6,948 nucleotides of DNA from Thiotrichales bacterium. GTDB lineage: Bacteria > Pseudomonadota > Gammaproteobacteria > UWMA-0217. The stretch spans positions 1 through 6,948 of the forward strand of contig JANTGD010000191.1 of the NCBI GenBank assembly GCA_024763135.1, in the 5' to 3' direction. This document shows positions 6,494 through 6,948 of the stretch, in pieces (position 1 is the first letter of the stretch; every line of letters begins with the position of its first letter). The notes under the pieces were generated by a model. That model searched no databases and had not been told where the DNA came from. It was given only the letters and a program-made list of their open reading frames with translations. A program made the translations under genes and the position numbers.

Positions 6494-6503
6494 CACTGCT
6501 CCC
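6494..6503 (-). promoter_or_regulatory. leuA ribosome-binding region complementary to the leader Leu codons
   Basis: On the minus strand this reads GGGAGCAGTG, containing the only Shine-Dalgarno-like run before leuA. Its GAGCAGTG pairs perfectly (8 bp) with CACTGCTC at 6603-6610, inside leader codons 13-15 (Ser-Leu-Leu). Two further G-C pairs (6502-6503 with 6600-6601) follow across a one-base bulge. The fold would hide the ribosome-binding site. Confidence 0.5.
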
Positions 6504-6566
6504 AGATGGGTTGTCGCATGTAGATTGGAGTTGTTTGAATGCGTATCACCTCGCCAGGTACCTTGA

Positions 6567-6647
6567 TCAGCCGCGTAGCAGCGGCAGTCGAAGGTCGCAG
6601 GAGAGCAGTGATAGCAGGCACAGGCGAGCGCCGTTGAAAACGGACAT
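6567..6647 (-). CDS. leuL: leucine-rich leader peptide upstream of leuA (candidate)
   Basis: The ORF starts with ATG and has 26 codons, nine of them Leu (codons 9, 11, 12, 14, 15, 19, 21, 23 and 24, using CTG, CTA, CTC and CTT). It ends with TGA 80 bp before leuA. It lies wholly within the leader predicted from the promoter at 6687-6715, with its ATG about 33 nt after the likely transcription start. Leader peptides rich in the pathway's amino acid are the hallmark of attenuation-controlled leu operons in enterobacteria. No good Shine-Dalgarno is seen before the ATG, and a short hairpin (6631-6635/6639-6643) sits at its 5' end. The gene symbol is by analogy only. Confidence 0.5.
   Translation of the reverse strand: MSVFNGARLCLLSLLSCDLRLPLLRG
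6570..6585 (-). promoter_or_regulatory. hairpin at the end of the leader ORF
   Basis: GCCGC and GCGGC form a 5-bp GC-only stem around a 6-nt loop, covering the last Leu codons of the leader ORF. A weaker ACCT/AGGT hairpin (6548-6551/6556-6559) follows. Neither is followed by a U-run, so no intrinsic terminator is visible in the leader. They may be alternative folds in the regulatory RNA. Confidence 0.35.
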
Positions 6648-6686
6648 TAGAAACACTTGGGATGCGTGTGGATGTGCCATAAGCCA

Positions 6687-6715
6687 AATATAACCCTAGC
6701 GATCGGATTTTCCAA
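6687..6715 (-). promoter_or_regulatory. sigma70-type promoter of leuA
   Basis: On the minus strand, TTGGAA (6710-6715) and TATATT (6687-6692) are separated by exactly 17 bp, matching the consensus at 4/6 and 5/6 positions. Transcription should begin near 6680, giving a leader of about 190 nt before leuA. This is the best promoter in the window. Confidence 0.6.
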
Positions 6716-6751
6716 GTCCCAATGCCGCAAATACGTACTAAGATAATCCAT

Positions 6752-6784
6752 AGTAGGCGCCCTACAGACTCAGGGTGCCCTACT
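6752..6784. repeat. 12-bp hairpin with GTAGGGC-type arms
   Basis: AGTAGG plus CGCCCT (6752-6763) pairs with AGGGTG (6772-6777) and CCTACT (6779-6784) around an 8-nt loop, with one bulged C (6778) and one G-T pair. No T-run follows on either strand. It lies about 40 bp upstream of the leuA -35 box. Confidence 0.5.
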
Positions 6785-6810
6785 GCGGACAGGCGGTTGC
6801 CGGGCGGATC

Positions 6811-6856
6811 GAATAGTCGATTGTGTTGCAGAGCGTCAACTATTCATCACAATCGA
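6811..6856. repeat. two interleaved inverted repeats
   Basis: GAATAGT (6811-6817) pairs with ACTATTC (6839-6845), and TCGATTGTG (6817-6825) pairs with CACAATCGA (6848-6856). The order is A-B-A'-B', so the two stems cross. A further 5-bp hairpin, ATCGA/TCGAT, competes at the left. All arms are perfect. Confidence 0.5.
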
Positions 6857-6948
6857 TCAAAGCATATTTCTCAGCCCTGCTGCTCCTCGCATTAACCTAG
6901 ATTCTGCAGTTGGATCACGAAAGTCCACGCAAGCCCTTGGCGCACCTG

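Larger units (their letters stand above)
6716..6948. other. gene-free region upstream of the leuA promoter
   Basis: I see no supported ORF on either strand. The stretch holds two structured inverted-repeat regions (6752-6784 and 6811-6856). The next gene is presumably beyond the right edge. Confidence 0.4.

Noticed and set aside
6493..6687. 64-codon minus-strand frame with a TTG start ending just before leuA
   Set aside because: Its start lies at or before the likely transcription start, no ribosome-binding site is seen, and the composition is not protein-like. The overlapping Leu-rich frame explains the region better.

Overview
The window looks like chromosomal DNA of a Gram-negative betaproteobacterium. 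The LeuA, YgfZ, RimI and family-4 uracil-DNA glycosylase proteins all read as proteobacterial, and the style and arrangement remind me of ammonia oxidisers such as Nitrosomonas. That placement is from memory, not from a search. There are no rRNA or tRNA genes, no CRISPR array and no intact transposase. Several short mobile-element remnants sit in the left 1.1 kb.

Left part (1-1178): the window opens exactly on a 119-nt imperfect palindrome with 21-bp perfect terminal repeats, resembling a MITE. After a gene-free stretch comes a minus-strand YgfX/CptA-like membrane protein gene. Its last codons and stop lie inside a 16-bp insertion-sequence-like end (289-304). The same end motif returns at 871-886 and, inverted, at 1013-1028, bounding a 158-bp element between ygfX and the divergent ygfZ.

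Middle part (1179-3400): ygfZ (folate-binding Fe-S cluster assembly/repair factor) runs on the plus strand. Its stop overlaps the GTG start of a 51-codon two-helix membrane protein. A cupin gene converges on this pair from the other strand, only 14 bp away. About 460 bp of gene-poor sequence follows, then a possible 27-residue single-helix membrane peptide.

Right part (3403-6948): on the minus strand, a family-4 Fe-S uracil-DNA glycosylase gene overlaps the start of rimI (protein N-acetyltransferase). Upstream of both, also on the minus strand, is leuA (2-isopropylmalate synthase, first step of leucine synthesis). leuA is preceded by a good sigma70-like promoter, a leader of about 190 nt and a 26-codon ORF with nine Leu codons. 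A stretch of those Leu codons is complementary to the leuA ribosome-binding region. This suggests leucine-responsive translational control without a visible intrinsic terminator, and it is the most interesting signal in the window. The sequence upstream of the promoter holds two structured inverted-repeat regions and no gene I can support.
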